Assembly: GCA_028825345.1 (NCBI GenBank)
Contig: JAPKAJ010000163.1
Location: forward strand, 1 to 5,309
Length of the DNA stretch: 5,309 nucleotides
From: Arenicellales bacterium
GTDB lineage: Bacteria > Pseudomonadota > Gammaproteobacteria > Arenicellales > UBA868
Direction: 5' to 3'
Under the pieces are notes generated by a model. It searched no databases. It was given only the letters and a program-made list of their open reading frames with translations, and was not told where the DNA came from. Made by a program: the position numbers and the translations under genes. Shown here in pieces: positions 1 to 5,309 of the stretch; the stretch's first letter is position 1; the number at the start of each line of letters is the position of its first letter.

Positions 1-1143
1 AAAAGAAAATTCTTTATCGGTCAGTAGCAATAGCGCGCCTGAAAATATTGCGAGGCAGGCCGAATACTGAGGTGTAAGGTTGGCGACAAACATTCCCCAA
101 AGAAGCACCGAAAACGGTATGAGAAAAAATGCTGATGTAATAGCCACATCACGCATTGAGGGTTTTTCATCCTGGGGGATCCCCTTAAGGTCGTATTTGC
201 GTGTATAGGCGTTTATGCCAACCCAGACGGCAAAAAAATACAGAATAGCCGGGAGCAACGCCGCTGCCATGATCCCGGTATAGGGTACCTGCGTAAGTTC
301 AACCATTACGAAGGCTCCGGCGCCCATCAAAGGCGGCATGATCTGCCCGCCCGATGAAGCCACGGCTTCAACCGCGCCCGCAAGACGTTTGGGGTAGCCC
401 AGGCGAATCATGGCCGGTAGGGTGATAGCGCCGGTCGATGCAACGTTGGCAGAGGCTGATCCCGAAATAGATCCAAAAAGGGCAGACGAGATGACAGATA
501 CTTTTGCGCCACCCCCTCTCAGACGCCCGGCAGCACTGGCTGCGATGTTCATAAACCCGCGTCCTGCTTCTCCACTATTGAGTACTGCACCGAAGATCAC
601 AAATATCGCCACGACATTAACCGAAATGCCGGTCAGGATTCCCCAGATGCCACCTTCAGTAATGGTCAGGCTGCCCAACAGGCTTTCAAGAGGCATGCCG
701 GAGTGACCGAATTCCCCGGGGATATGTTCACCCCACAGGGCATACGCGAGCGCAGTTGCAGCTACTAACGGCAGCGGCCAGCCGACAGCGCGGCGAGCTG
801 CCTCAATCACTACCAAAAGAAGAATCATGGCGCCCCCCACCTGGGCATTCGATTCTAAAAAGCCATATTGATCACCCAGTGAATCATGGGCTAAAGCGAT
901 CCAAAGAGCGCACGATATACCGGCGATAGCGAGGACATACCCTGTAATTCTTGCAAAGCTTGAGCGAGCCCCAAGACACAGAACCCAAGGCAGGACAAAT
1001 GCCATATGGACAGGCCTGCTGACCAGGTTGGGGGTCAGGCCTGAGAAAATCAGAAAAAGGTGAAAAAAGACGCAACTGCTGGCGAGAATCAGGGCAGGGG
1101 CCCGATATCTCGCCAGCAGTGATTCTGATCCTGAGTCGATCAA
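1..1143 (-). CDS. TRAP transporter fused permease (TAXI type, DctQ-DctM fusion), 3' part cut off by window edge
   Basis: Inner-membrane permease of a TRAP uptake system, moving a solute handed over by the neighbouring TAXI binding protein using an ion gradient. I translated the minus strand: the frame is open from a stop at 1204-1206 to the window edge, 381 codons from a TTG at 1141-1143. An N-terminal hydrophobic segment (about residues 16-37) and further helices correspond to the small-subunit-like part; from about residue 120 it reads as the DctM large subunit. Family hallmarks are GAVLNSGEAGRGF (185-197), LFGSISGSASANV (222-234) and SSGGQIMPPLMGAGAF (263-278). Fused TAXI permeases usually exceed 600 residues, so roughly 40% lies outside. 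Start choice: no ATG or GTG lies upstream in frame; the first in-frame ATG (1003-1005) would remove the first helix. A weak GAAG lies 8 bases before the TTG. The family is certain, the exact start is not, and the substrate is unknown. Confidence 0.93.
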   Translation of the reverse strand, partial: MIDSGSESLLARYRAPALILASSCVFFHLFLIFSGLTPNLVSRPVHMAFVLPWVLCLGARSSFARITGYVLAIAGISCALWIALAHDSLGDQYGFLESNAQVGGAMILLLVVIEAARRAVGWPLPLVAATALAYALWGEHIPGEFGHSGMPLESLLGSLTITEGGIWGILTGISVNVVAIFVIFGAVLNSGEAGRGFMNIAASAAGRLRGGGAKVSVISSALFGSISGSASANVASTGAITLPAMIRLGYPKRLAGAVEAVASSGGQIMPPLMGAGAFVMVELTQVPYTGIMAAALLPAILYFFAVWVGINAYTRKYDLKGIPQDEKPSMRDVAITSAFFLIPFSVLLWGMFVANLTPQYSACLAIFSGALLLLTDKEFSF

Positions 1144-1237
1144 TACCCGAACTTCAGTTCGCCAAGTAAGCCGATGGCAATAAAGAAGTACCTGGAGATT
1201 TTGTCAGAGGGCTTTGCTTTATGTAATGAGGGGCCTG
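1144..1237 (-). other. spacer between TAXI binding protein and permease genes
   Basis: This 94-base gap separates two genes that probably share an mRNA. It has no clear terminator hairpin and no complete small gene such as the DUF1850 gene sometimes found in TAXI loci. One minus-strand frame stays open through it and ends with a TGA at 1140-1142 that overlaps the permease TTG, giving the TTGA arrangement typical of coupled genes. That frame has no ATG, GTG or TTG start, so I do not call it a gene. Confidence 0.5.
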
Positions 1238-2200
1238 TTATTGTTGTGCGGCCGAAAGGGTAAACCCTGCTTCCTGATAGTAACGCACAGCCCCCGGGTG
1301 AATCTTGCCGGTGATATTAGGCATTAGCCCTTCGTTGACGCCATTCCACCACGCCGCACTTGATCCCATTGAGCTCTTTTGTGCCCAGTAGGTTTTGGTT
1401 AATGCGTAAGCGGTGTCGTCATCCATGGCAGTTGTTGTATAGGCCACCACCGGCAATGAAGTAGTAATGATGTCCTGGTCTTGTCCGGCATAGGTGCCAG
1501 CTGGGATAACCAGGCGGGTGCGTTTGGTTTTCTTGATCTGATCGCCCGACAACGAAAGTACGGTCACACCGGTAGATGCCGCAGCTTCAATGACATTGGG
1601 AGCCGGGAAAGACCCCGCGGTGACAAAGCCATCAATCTGACCATTTTTTAATGCAGAAACTGCATTTGATAATTCTGCATCAGCCAGGCTGACCTTGCCC
1701 TCAAGCCCGAACAGTTTGATGTATTTGGCACCCTCTTTAGCGCCGAAGGACCCTTTGCCCAGGAGGATGGTTTTGCCCGCTAATCCGGCAAAATCCTTAA
1801 CTCCGCTTTTACTGGACATCACAAAATGCATTGTCAAAGAAGGGATAGGAAAAAGTGCGCGAATCTCACCGAACTTAGGATCAGTCTTATCCTTAAACAT
1901 GGCTTTGCCGGCTTGAGCAAGCCGTACCAAAACCGGTGGCGTGGTAAAGACATAATCACCGCCGCGAACTTTGGCCTCCATTACATTCTGAACTGAGCCC
2001 TGGCTTTCTTCTACTGTGACAATAATATTGCCATTTGATCCTTGTTTCATAGCCTCTGATATTTGAACGGCCATTTGGTAGTAGGAGGAAGTCGATTTCG
2101 CGGATTTATAAGTCACACGGGTTTCGGCCTGGGCGAGTGGGTTTATGAGTACCATCGACGCGACGAACGCACAGCTGATAGCGCTAAGTTGAAATTTCAT
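1238..2200 (-). CDS. TAXI family TRAP transporter solute-binding subunit (periplasmic)
   Basis: Periplasmic substrate-binding protein that captures a solute and delivers it to the fused TRAP permease encoded just downstream. It is 320 residues, the usual length for TAXI proteins. Residues 1-25 form a Sec signal peptide (Lys-2, hydrophobic core 5-19, cleavage after the AQA at 23-25). Family features follow in order: the YYQMAVQISEAM region (40-51), the ESQGSVQNVMEAKVRGGDY region (65-83), LAGKTILLGKGSFGAKEG (140-157), ALKNGQIDGFVTAGSFP (183-199) and the C-terminal HPGAVRYYQEAGF (301-313). The glycine-rich segments usual in TAXI proteins (STGGTYY-like and GSGT-like) read STSSYY and GSFGAKEG here, so this is a divergent member. 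AAAGGA at 2208-2213 sits 7 bases before the ATG and supports the start. Known TAXI ligands include glutamate and other small organic acids; the ligand here cannot be read from sequence. Confidence 0.95.
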   Translation of the reverse strand: MKFQLSAISCAFVASMVLINPLAQAETRVTYKSAKSTSSYYQMAVQISEAMKQGSNGNIIVTVEESQGSVQNVMEAKVRGGDYVFTTPPVLVRLAQAGKAMFKDKTDPKFGEIRALFPIPSLTMHFVMSSKSGVKDFAGLAGKTILLGKGSFGAKEGAKYIKLFGLEGKVSLADAELSNAVSALKNGQIDGFVTAGSFPAPNVIEAAASTGVTVLSLSGDQIKKTKRTRLVIPAGTYAGQDQDIITTSLPVVAYTTTAMDDDTAYALTKTYWAQKSSMGSSAAWWNGVNEGLMPNITGKIHPGAVRYYQEAGFTLSAAQQ

Positions 2201-2207
2201 CAGTTAA

Positions 2208-2213
2208 TCCTTT
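2208..2213 (-). promoter_or_regulatory. ribosome binding site of the TAXI gene
   Basis: The minus strand reads AAAGGA, a good Shine-Dalgarno match, followed by 7 bases and the ATG at 2198-2200. It fixes the start that gives a complete signal peptide. Confidence 0.85.
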
Positions 2214-2225
2214 GGTTTAGTGTTT

Positions 2226-2231
2226 ATTCTA
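2226..2231 (-). promoter_or_regulatory. candidate -10 box for the TRAP operon
   Basis: The minus strand reads TAGAAT, five of six bases matching the sigma-70 -10 consensus, 25 bases before the TAXI ATG. This would give a leader of about 19 bases carrying the ribosome binding site. No good -35 lies at 16-18 bases; TTGAAA is about 22 bases upstream, too far. The promoter is either weak or needs an activator, perhaps through the palindrome just upstream. Confidence 0.35.
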
Positions 2232-2239
2232 TTTAGCCA

Positions 2240-2251
2240 CAGCCATGGCTG
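2240..2251. promoter_or_regulatory. 12-base palindrome, possible operator of the TRAP operon
   Basis: CAGCCATGGCTG is a perfect 12-base palindrome. It lies 8 bases upstream of the candidate TRAP -10 box, within its -35/spacer region, where a dimeric regulator could act. No regulator gene is in the window, and a palindrome of this size can arise by chance. Confidence 0.3.
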
Positions 2252-2346
2252 CTTTTCAAATTCAGTCAAGCGCTAAGCGGCAAAGTGGTTTTGTGAGTGT
2301 CGATTGTATTTATGGGATAGGTGCGTTTCCCAATCCGTTAGCCTAA

Positions 2347-2365
2347 ATATAGTATCAATCTATAT
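2347..2365. repeat. inverted repeat overlapping the MFS promoter, possible operator
   Basis: ATATAG (2347-2352) and CTATAT (2360-2365) are exact reverse complements separated by 7 bases, giving a 19-base dyad. The right arm covers the first three bases of the TATAAT at 2363-2368, so a protein bound here would block RNA polymerase. The size suits a dimeric helix-turn-helix repressor. The sequence is AT-rich, which raises the chance of a random match. Confidence 0.4.
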
Positions 2366-2368
2366 AAT
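2363..2368 (+). promoter_or_regulatory. -10 box of the MFS gene, placed for a leaderless transcript
   Basis: TATAAT is a perfect sigma-70 -10 hexamer ending 8 bases before the ATG at 2377. Transcription normally begins about 7 bases after this box, at or next to the start codon, and no Shine-Dalgarno sequence lies in between. This is the arrangement seen in leaderless genes. The -35 region is poor (TTAGCC at 2338-2343, with 19-base spacing). If translation starts instead at the GTG at 2401, the leader would be about 25 bases with only a weak AGAG at 2387-2390. Confidence 0.5.
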
Positions 2369-2376
2369 CATCTACG

Positions 2377-3597
2377 ATGCCTAATCAGAGTGAAACAGCA
2401 GTGCGCGCGCGAATACATTTTCTTTTTTTGAATATTGGCCATTTTGTCGACCATCTGTTGCCACTGGTTTTCGCCAGCGTCGCTGCCTTGACCCTAACTC
2501 GTGAATGGGAAATGAGTTATGCCGAGTTGATTCCCTATGCCACTCCCGGGGTGATCGCATTTGGGCTTGGCGCTTTGCCAGCAGGTTGGTTGGCCGATCG
2601 CTGGAGTCGCGAGAAGATGATGGCAATATTTTTTGTTGGAATCGGTATCAGCGCTATCGCCACGGCCATGGCAACAACGCCTGTTATGATGGCCTTGGGA
2701 CTTTTTGCCATTGGCCTTTTTGGGTCGATCTATCACCCGGTTGGGCTCGCCATGGTGATCCAGGGGCGCCAGCGCACCGGTATGCCGCTGGCGGTCAACG
2801 GGGTGTTCGGCAACCTTGGTGTTGCCTGTGCGGCCTTGTTCACGGGCCTGTTGATTCAATCGAGTGGCTGGAAAGCTGCCTTTATCTGGCCCGGTGTTGT
2901 GACCTTACTCCTGGGTGGCGCATACATCGGTTTTCTTTTTGCTTGCCGTAATGTCAGGCCAGGCAGCCAGTCTGAAGGCAAACGAGGCGGTGCGACTGGC
3001 TCGACCGGTTTTGCACGGGCGCAGTTGATTCGTATTGTTCTAATTGTTTTTGCCTCGACGGCCCTCGGCGGGTTGATATTTCAGAGCACGACTTTTGCTC
3101 TACCCAAGATCGTGGGGGAGCGGATGGCAGATATTGCAGTTTCAGTTTCCGACATAGGCTGGTATGCATTTGGCATTTTTGCCCTCGCCTCTATCGGCCA
3201 ACTTATCGTCGGATTTGTGGTAGACCGGTGGTCGCTGAAGTATGTATTTGTGACTGTAGCGGCCTGCCAGTGCATCTTTTTCCTGGCAATGGTTGGGTTG
3301 AGTGGGCCGTGGGCGTTGGTGACAGCCACAGCATTCATGCTGGTGGTTTTCGGCCAGATCCCGATTAATGATGTGCTGATTGGTCGGGTGGCCAAGACCC
3401 AATGGCGTAGCCGGGCGTTGGCTGCGCGATACATCATTTCCTTTTCGGTCAGCGCCACTGCGATACCGATGATTGCCTGGGTGCATGCGAGTTGGGGCTT
3501 TGATATTTTCTTTTTGATACTGGCTGCCGCCGCTGCCGTGATATCCGCTATTGTCCTGTTTCTGCCGCGGTTACAGGCTTCAGGGAACGCGGTGTAA
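2377..3597 (+). CDS. MFS transporter, fosmidomycin-resistance-like
   Basis: Inner-membrane secondary transporter of 406 residues, the normal size for a 12-helix MFS protein. Twelve hydrophobic segments are visible, roughly six at residues 13-190 and six at 216-396, joined by a polar loop near 191-215 rich in Gly, Ser, Arg and Lys. The signature loop between helices 2 and 3 reads GWLADRWSREKMM (70-82), and a second copy between helices 8 and 9 reads GFVVDRWSLKYVF (279-291). NIGHFVDHLLPLVF (19-32), SIYHPVGLAMV (117-127) and GNLGVACA (145-152) resemble the fosmidomycin-resistance (Fsr-like) branch, whose members export drugs or metabolites. The gene is divergent from the TRAP operon, so control may be shared. 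The ATG at 2377 has no ribosome binding site; GTG at 2401 is an alternative that would shorten the protein by 8 residues without losing a helix. The MFS assignment is firm, the branch is likely, and the substrate is unknown. Confidence 0.92.
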   Translation: MPNQSETAVRARIHFLFLNIGHFVDHLLPLVFASVAALTLTREWEMSYAELIPYATPGVIAFGLGALPAGWLADRWSREKMMAIFFVGIGISAIATAMATTPVMMALGLFAIGLFGSIYHPVGLAMVIQGRQRTGMPLAVNGVFGNLGVACAALFTGLLIQSSGWKAAFIWPGVVTLLLGGAYIGFLFACRNVRPGSQSEGKRGGATGSTGFARAQLIRIVLIVFASTALGGLIFQSTTFALPKIVGERMADIAVSVSDIGWYAFGIFALASIGQLIVGFVVDRWSLKYVFVTVAACQCIFFLAMVGLSGPWALVTATAFMLVVFGQIPINDVLIGRVAKTQWRSRALAARYIISFSVSATAIPMIAWVHASWGFDIFFLILAAAAAVISAIVLFLPRLQASGNAV

Positions 3598-3864
3598 ATA
3601 TGAAGGGCGAATAGCTTAATTAACCTACCGGCAGGACTTGAAAGGTCCGGCCAGATACCCCATTTCTTCCGGGTCAAAGCGCCCAATAGGGCCAATCTAA
3701 CCAGTACAGGAGCGCTCGCCCGGTCATGACAAGCGCCAAGGATTTCGGGCATGCCCGGCCGTGCGCTGTAGGTGAGTCAGATCAAGATAATACGCCTCAT
3801 GCTGGCCTTGTTGTCGGGTCCATCATAAATTCTGCGCCTTCATAAATCCTTAAAGAGTAACAAA
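3598..3864. other. intergenic stretch after the MFS gene, no supported gene
   Basis: I read all plus frames here. The longest start-to-stop frame (3726-3845, 39 codons) does not look like protein, and a GTG frame around 3770-3830 encodes only a short hydrophobic peptide. Short symmetries exist (TTAATTAA at 3616-3623, GGGCATGCCC at 3747-3756) but none is a stem followed by a T-run, so no intrinsic terminator for the MFS gene is visible. The stretch may be eroded coding sequence, given the broken frame that follows it. Confidence 0.4.
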
Positions 3865-4023
3865 ATGATCGATCCCAGAGTTTTATCAAGAACTACGGAA
3901 AAGGCATCAAGACCATTACTGCGATGGGCGGGGTCAGTAGTGTCGCCTGGCACCTGGAAAGCCCGGACCGGGCGGTATTATTCTTTTCCGCTTAACAAGA
4001 CCCTGATCGTCTTGGTTGCCTAA
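3865..4023 (+). pseudogene. short frame before the hydrolase gene, probably a frameshifted small-gene relic
   Basis: An ATG at 3865, with AAAGAG 8 bases upstream, opens a 52-codon frame ending in TAA at 4021-4023. After about six codons (MIDPRV) it reads as an Arg/Thr/Ser-rich product unlike a folded protein. The frame shifted by -1 is open from 3861 to a TAA at 3993-3995. It shows orderly proteobacterial codon use (ATC, AAG, AAC, GGC, GTC, CTG) and a protein-like product including FIKNYGKGIKTITAMGGVSS and VAWHLESPDRAVLFF. Adding one T to the GTTTT run at 3880-3884 would join MIDPRV to FIKNYGKG as a 43-residue protein. Past 3990 the original frame again looks coding (NKTLIVLVA). I do not recognise the family. 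Its end overlaps the ribosome binding site of the next gene, so it could also act as a short upstream frame coupled to that gene. Confidence 0.35.
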
Positions 4024-4026
4024 GGA
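4022..4026 (+). promoter_or_regulatory. ribosome binding site of the hydrolase gene
   Basis: AAGGA lies 11 bases before the ATG at 4038, slightly farther than ideal. It overlaps the TAA ending the small frame at 3865-4023, so translation of that frame could affect access to this site. Confidence 0.6.
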
Positions 4027-4037
4027 CAGCATCGACA

Positions 4038-5189
4038 ATGGAAATTCTTCAGAACCTTTTAGTCGCGTTGAAGTACTTACTGTATGCGGCAGTGGTCTTA
4101 AGTCTGTTAGTTTGGCTCTTTTTAAACTACGCTCCGGCGTTTGGCGGCAAGCCAGACGAGGATAGCACTCAGCGCATGACGAACTCGAAAAACTTCAGTG
4201 CTGGGAAATTTGCCAACCTGGTGTCTACGCAAGTGAGCACGTCGTCAGGCAGGCGGAAAATCTCAATATTCGATTGGATTTTCCCTCCCGATGGGAAGAA
4301 CCCTGCTAAGCCGTTGCCATCTGAGTCTTTTGATCGCAATAGTTTTACAGAGGGTAAATTCGTTTGGCTGGGGCATTCGACTCTTCTGATGAAAACAAGT
4401 GGCGTTGTCATAATGACGGACCCTGTTTTTAATCGTGCGTCCCCGGTTGTGCTGATAGGTAATCCGTTCTCATTGCAAAACCCAATCGCTATTGATGATC
4501 TACCCGCCGTCGATGCGGTGATCATCTCCCACGATCACTATGACCACCTCGACTACCAGGCGATTAAAGATCTATCGGAACGTGTCGATCGTTTTTTTGT
4601 GCCATTAGGCGTTAAAGCGCATTTGCAAAGATGGGGCGTCAACGGTGAAAGGATCAGTGAGTTGGATTGGTACGAGAGCGAACTTTACCGGGGTCTTAAA
4701 TTGACATTAGCCCCAGCGCGCCACTTCAGCGGGCGACGATTCAGTAACCGAAACGAGACGCTTTGGGGTTCGTGGGTTATTGATTCGAAAACACTGAAGG
4801 CGTACTTCAGTGGTGACGGTGGATACTCAGAGACCTTTAAGATCATTGGAGACAAATATGGCCCGTTTGATATCGCATTTATGGAAAACGGAGCCTACAA
4901 CCTCAATTGGGCGAACAGTCATATGATGCCTGAGCAGACCGTGCAGGCGAGTATCGATCTCAATGCCCGGGTACTATTTCCTATTCACTGGTCTAAGTTT
5001 GATTTGTCGATACACCCATGGGATGAGCCGGCTATTCGGATTACCGCAGAGGCAAAAAGACGGGATGTGACTGTCGCCACGCCACTGATCGGAGAAGTCT
5101 TTGATCTGGAAAAATTACCCCAAGTGCACTGGTGGGAGGCGCTAAGAGCCCAAGTTGATGGGCCAATCATGACTGGCAACAACCAATAG
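4038..5189 (+). CDS. membrane-anchored metallo-beta-lactamase-fold hydrolase, NAPE-PLD/RomA-like
   Basis: Metal-dependent hydrolase of 383 residues. An N-terminal membrane helix (about 7-30) is followed by a polar linker to about residue 100, then the catalytic domain. Opening strands include GKFVWLGHSTLLMKTSG (106-122) and MTDPVF (126-131). The metal motif SHDHYDHLD supplies His165, His167, Asp169 and His170. The remaining ligands fit His229 (ARHFSGR), Asp260 (YFSGDGG) and His317 (FPIHWSKF). HMMPEQTV (295-302) matches the active-site HMxPEE-type segment of N-acylphosphatidylethanolamine phospholipase D, so the metal centre looks complete. Bacterial relatives include RomA-type proteins; many have unknown substrates, and a phospholipid or other phosphodiester is plausible but inferred. 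The helix would tether the enzyme to the inner membrane; which side the domain faces is not evident. The gene follows a 440-base gap after the MFS gene, so shared transcription is uncertain. Confidence 0.9.
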   Translation: MEILQNLLVALKYLLYAAVVLSLLVWLFLNYAPAFGGKPDEDSTQRMTNSKNFSAGKFANLVSTQVSTSSGRRKISIFDWIFPPDGKNPAKPLPSESFDRNSFTEGKFVWLGHSTLLMKTSGVVIMTDPVFNRASPVVLIGNPFSLQNPIAIDDLPAVDAVIISHDHYDHLDYQAIKDLSERVDRFFVPLGVKAHLQRWGVNGERISELDWYESELYRGLKLTLAPARHFSGRRFSNRNETLWGSWVIDSKTLKAYFSGDGGYSETFKIIGDKYGPFDIAFMENGAYNLNWANSHMMPEQTVQASIDLNARVLFPIHWSKFDLSIHPWDEPAIRITAEAKRRDVTVATPLIGEVFDLEKLPQVHWWEALRAQVDGPIMTGNNQ

Positions 5190-5309
5190 GTGTTGCAGGA
5201 ATAGAACTGCCGAAATCGGTACAGTGGCATTGGCGACTTTCATGGAGGACGTTTTCGGCCTGGGTATAGGCAGTATTAACGCCCCTTCCTGCTACCATTT
5301 GCTATAAAC
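5190..5309. other. tail after the hydrolase gene, nothing supported
   Basis: No convincing gene or terminator is visible in these 120 bases. CCGAAA (5210-5215) and TTTCGG (5253-5258) are complementary but lie 37 bases apart with no T-run after them. A plus-strand frame from the GTG at 5224 to the TAA at 5305-5307 encodes only 27 residues and lacks a ribosome binding site. Confidence 0.4.

Noticed and set aside
410..706. A 98-codon plus-strand frame
   Set aside because: It lies opposite the conserved TRAP permease core and encodes a low-complexity Pro/Ala-rich product typical of an antisense shadow.
884..1075. A 63-codon minus-strand frame near the permease N-terminus
   Set aside because: It is an alternative frame within the permease gene; the correct frame gives clear TRAP permease sequence across the same bases.
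3616..3660. Possible terminator after the MFS gene (TTAATTAA, CCTACCGGCAGG and GGACTTGAAAGGTCC)
   Set aside because: The stems are only 4-5 bases or imperfect and no T-run follows them.
3081..3752. A 223-codon minus-strand open frame over the MFS gene's 3' half
   Set aside because: It lies mostly opposite the MFS gene, has no recognisable domain, and its composition is that of an antisense shadow of hydrophobic codons.
3726..3845. A 39-codon plus-strand frame with AGGAG 13 bases upstream
   Set aside because: The ribosome binding site is too far away and the product shows no protein-like pattern or recognised motif.
3876..3888. Programmed -1 frameshift in the small frame
   Set aside because: The AGTTTTA context does not fit the X XXY YYZ slippery pattern, so mutation or sequencing error is more likely.
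5224..5307. A 27-codon frame in the right-hand tail
   Set aside because: It is too short, with no ribosome binding site and no recognised similarity.

Overview
The window looks like ordinary chromosomal DNA from a Gram-negative proteobacterium. A gammaproteobacterium, perhaps aquatic, is my best guess, but no marker gene settles it. The support is a periplasmic binding protein with a Sec signal peptide, mid-range base composition, proteobacterial-type codon use and Shine-Dalgarno sites. No RNA gene, insertion sequence, CRISPR array, phage gene or transcription regulator was found.

Left part, minus strand (positions 2200 down to 1): a TAXI-type TRAP uptake system. The periplasmic substrate-binding protein (1238-2200) comes first. 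After 94 bases comes the fused TRAP permease (1143 down to 1), which runs off the left edge with 381 codons visible. No ATG lies near its N-terminus; the only start that keeps the first membrane helix is a TTG. The two genes probably form one operon that imports an unidentified organic acid or similar solute, driven by an ion gradient.

Middle: a 176-base divergent intergenic region (2201-2376) holds the control elements for the TRAP operon and for an oppositely oriented 12-helix MFS transporter (2377-3597) resembling the fosmidomycin-resistance group. A perfect TATAAT lies only 8 bases before the MFS ATG, with no ribosome binding site, so the MFS mRNA may be leaderless. A 19-base inverted repeat overlaps this -10 box, and a 12-base palindrome lies on the TRAP side.

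Right part: 440 bases without a convincing intact gene follow the MFS gene. Their end holds a short reading frame (3865-4023) that looks frameshifted, possibly a gene relic. It runs into the ribosome binding site of a membrane-anchored metallo-beta-lactamase-fold hydrolase of the NAPE-PLD/RomA type (4038-5189) with a complete metal-binding set. The last 120 bases hold nothing I can support.

The divergent importer and exporter probably share control and may handle related compounds; that is inference. The hydrolase seems to be a separate unit. I see no clearly new system. The most unusual points are the leaderless-type MFS start with its overlapping operator candidate, and the broken small frame before the hydrolase.
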